From positions 1 through 16,682 of the forward strand of contig NZ_CAMLGT010000049.1 in NCBI RefSeq assembly GCF_946479605.1: a stretch of DNA of 16,682 bases, read 5' to 3'. Shown here piece after piece: positions 14,849 to 16,682 of this stretch. The notes beneath the pieces were generated by a model, which was not told where the DNA came from, did not search any database, and worked only from the letters and a program-made list of their open reading frames with translations. Source of the DNA: an uncultured Lacibacter sp. Its GTDB lineage: Bacteria; Bacteroidota; Bacteroidia; Chitinophagales; Chitinophagaceae. Both the position numbers and the translations under genes were made by a program. Position 1 is the stretch's first letter. Every line of letters starts with the position of its first letter.

Positions 14849-15667
14849 TCAAAGGTCACGTTTTTTATAGATCCAGAATACCAAGCCCCAGAACAAAAGC
14901 AAGTATGCAACGGTAACAAATACCTGCTGGTTAACAATACTAAGAGAATGATCATATACTTTTTGATCAAGCCTGCCAAAAAATGCGGGCACAGGTGTTA
15001 ACAGATCAGATGACTCTGTAGGTAAAAAACGACCTGCTTCCGGATGCACATATTTTTTCAACAACTCTGCCAATATATTTTCAACAGGAACCTTGTAAAA
15101 AATAAATACACCCAATGCAATAAATGCTCGTTTAATTAAAAGACCAAGCAGGAATGCAAATGACAATTGAGCAAAAGTTTGTAATCCAAACAAACCAATA
15201 TAATGTACCAGTTGGAATTTATCTTTTACATCTGCGCCTGTATTAATAAAGCCAATGGAAAAAGTTACAATTGCGTAAAGAGCTATTACTATGAGAGAAA
15301 TAATAACAACGTTAAAAAACTTGGCAATGAGAAATTGATTCCTGCTCCAGCCATCAATCACATTCTGGCGGTTTGTTTTATACGTGTATTCGTTTGTAAT
15401 CAGCATAATCACCAGTAATGCAGGAACAGTAACAAAACACGAAGACAAAAACGCCGCAGTTCTGAACACTTCCGGAAACTCAAAAGGATTGCCCAACAGC
15501 ATTTTCAACAATTGTGCGGCCTGTTTAGAATTACTTGTTTCTGTTTTAAAAACAAAATAAAACATTCCATTAATGGCGGGGTACGATAAAACCGTCATAC
15601 CCATAAGCCACCAAAAGCCTGGATAATTTTTTAGTTTAAGCCACTCTGTTCTTAACAAATTAGACAT
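14849..15667 (-). CDS. ABC-2 type transporter permease
   Basis: A 272-aa inner-membrane protein with about six hydrophobic segments. It begins with the short amphipathic MSNLLRTEWLKLKNYPGFWWL typical of ABC-2 permeases and has the motif NEYTYKTNRQNVIDGWSR between the second and third helices, characteristic of this group (BcrB/NatB-like). It pairs with the ATPase encoded 21 bp upstream to form an exporter or an envelope-stress/extrusion system; the substrate is unknown. Residues about 190-245, a long stretch with VPVENILAELLKKYVHPEAGRFLP, form an extracytoplasmic loop before the last helix. The C-terminus FWIYKKRDL is the usual positively charged end. Confidence 0.9.
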   Translation of the reverse strand: MSNLLRTEWLKLKNYPGFWWLMGMTVLSYPAINGMFYFVFKTETSNSKQAAQLLKMLLGNPFEFPEVFRTAAFLSSCFVTVPALLVIMLITNEYTYKTNRQNVIDGWSRNQFLIAKFFNVVIISLIVIALYAIVTFSIGFINTGADVKDKFQLVHYIGLFGLQTFAQLSFAFLLGLLIKRAFIALGVFIFYKVPVENILAELLKKYVHPEAGRFLPTESSDLLTPVPAFFGRLDQKVYDHSLSIVNQQVFVTVAYLLLFWGLVFWIYKKRDL

Positions 15668-15688
15668 AATATACTTGAATTGATAAGG

Positions 15689-16582
15689 TTAGTTATTGGT
15701 TAATTCGAAGAAACGTTCTTCCAGTCGTTTTTTCTTAATAGATAACTGCTGCAGCGTAATGCCTTTACTAAAGCAGAATTGATTCACCTCTTCAGGCTTT
15801 GCTGTTCCTTTTGGAAAATGCACATGCAGTGTTTGTTCGGCCATGTGTACTCTCGTTTGTCCGGGTATTGCAAGTAACACCGATTGCAGTTGCTGCATAT
15901 CCGAAGCACTTACTTCCACCACATCTTCATCAACCAATACTTCATCAACCGAGCCGGAAGTAACCAGGGTACCTGTTTTTAAAATAGCTACATGCGTGCA
16001 AACTTTTTCTACTTCATCCAGCAAATGACTGGCCATGATAATGGTATGACCCTTTTTACTCAATTCAATGATCAGTTCTCTTATCTCCATGATACCTACC
16101 GGATCAAGACCATTGGTTGGTTCATCAAGCACCAATATTTTCGGATCGCCCAGTAAAGCTGCTGCTATTGCCAACCGTTGTTTCATACCTAAACTGTAAG
16201 AACTGAAACGGCTGTTCCTGCGTTCAAACAATTTTACTTTTTGTAAAACTGCATCAATGCCCGTAGCATCGCCACGACCGCTGATGCTATTGGTGATCTT
16301 TAAATTATTCCTTGCTGATAAATAATGATAAAAGTTAGGCGTTTCAAGCAACGAACCAATATGCTTCCGCAGATCAGGTGAAGCTGGTTTTCCAAACCAG
16401 GAATAATTGCCGCTGTCGGCATTCAGCACATCAAGGATAATACTCAGCATGGTTGTTTTGCCGCTTCCGTTTGGACCAAGAATGCCAAACACTGCACCCT
16501 CCGGCACATTAAACGAAACGCCTTTGAGCGCCTGTATTTTTCCATACGATTTTTTGAGATCCTGCACCTGTAAAATGCTCAT
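15689..16582 (-). CDS. ABC transporter ATP-binding protein (ABC-2 exporter type)
   Basis: A 297-aa cytoplasmic ATPase that would power the permease encoded next. Motifs: Walker A GPNGSGKTT (36-44), Q-loop region around SLLETPNF (77-84), signature YSLGMKQRL (129-137), Walker B ILVLDEP (149-155) with NGLDP D-loop, and the switch histidine H186 in IIMASHLLDE. The SLGMKQR signature and the roughly 80-residue C-terminal extension are typical of the BcrA/NatA/CcmA-like class. Start chosen at ATG 16580-16582 (MSILQVQDLKKSYG); the reading frame is open for 33 more codons upstream, but those residues match nothing and cover the likely promoter. First gene of a three-gene operon. Confidence 0.93.
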   Translation of the reverse strand: MSILQVQDLKKSYGKIQALKGVSFNVPEGAVFGILGPNGSGKTTMLSIILDVLNADSGNYSWFGKPASPDLRKHIGSLLETPNFYHYLSARNNLKITNSISGRGDATGIDAVLQKVKLFERRNSRFSSYSLGMKQRLAIAAALLGDPKILVLDEPTNGLDPVGIMEIRELIIELSKKGHTIIMASHLLDEVEKVCTHVAILKTGTLVTSGSVDEVLVDEDVVEVSASDMQQLQSVLLAIPGQTRVHMAEQTLHVHFPKGTAKPEEVNQFCFSKGITLQQLSIKKKRLEERFFELTNN

Positions 16583-16637
16583 AGAAAGAATTGTGATGAT
16601 AAATGATATTAAATGTAACGGTTTATTTTTCTGCGAG

Positions 16638-16657
16638 GTATTTATGATGATAAATAC
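16638..16657. repeat. Perfect 8-bp inverted repeat upstream of the ABC operon
   Basis: GTATTTATgatgATAAATAC, with 8-bp arms and a 4-nt spacer, lies 55 bp ahead of the ATPase start codon. The symmetry, AT-rich content and promoter-proximal place resemble an operator for a dimeric regulator. The ten bases GATGATAAAT at 16646-16655 occur again at 16595-16604, 51 bp away. Confidence 0.55.
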
Positions 16658-16682
16658 TGGTAAAATCTCCAAGAACGGCAAA

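Noticed and set aside
16583..16681. 33-residue N-terminal extension of the ABC ATPase
   Set aside because: Known ATPases of this type begin just before the LKKSYG strand; the extension spans the dyad and promoter-like DNA.

Overview
The window looks like ordinary chromosomal DNA from a Bacteroidota bacterium, probably close to Chitinophagaceae. The reasons are a type IX secretion (T9SS) C-terminal sorting domain, families typical of the phylum (DUF4293 and a DUF6427-like membrane protein), a Bacteroidetes-type ECF sigma factor, absence of clear Shine-Dalgarno sites, and several TAnnTTTG-type -7 boxes ahead of genes. The taxonomic placement is inference. I see no rRNA, tRNA, CRISPR array, prophage or insertion sequence.

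Layout. Positions 1-194 (minus) hold the start of a sugar-phosphate nucleotidyltransferase, cut by the window edge. A 374-bp intergenic region follows, then glyA and a DUF4293 membrane protein (plus), closed by a strong hairpin terminator at 2295-2343. Next is a secreted T9SS cargo protein (2488-3486, plus), which abuts the convergent uvrA (3487-6342, minus) with no spacer. After a 338-bp divergent gap comes an ECF sigma factor (6681-7262, plus) with its own terminator. A minus-strand block follows: dsbD (7363-9318), preceded by a free-standing DsbD alpha-like domain protein (9372-9830), then purQ (9945-10619) and a polytopic membrane protein (10658-11647). A separate minus-strand unit encodes a large exported protein with an unusual Trp/Gly-rich insert (11751-13298). 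A TIGR01777-type epimerase (13405-14316, plus) has its stop codon interlocked with that of a three-gene minus-strand operon: ABC ATPase, then permease, then a small exported protein (16582 down to 14313).

Functional themes. Housekeeping: one-carbon metabolism (glyA), purine synthesis (purQ) and excision repair (uvrA). Envelope: periplasmic thiol reduction (dsbD pair), T9SS export, an ABC-2 exporter and several exported proteins of unknown function.

There is no obvious new defence or mobile system. The points most worth a second look are: the DsbD alpha-domain duplication, where the copy fused to DsbD has lost both redox cysteines and the free-standing copy keeps them; the terminator-like hairpin just upstream of the dsbD start; the nine-tryptophan insert in the exported protein; and a few operator-like repeats in intergenic DNA.
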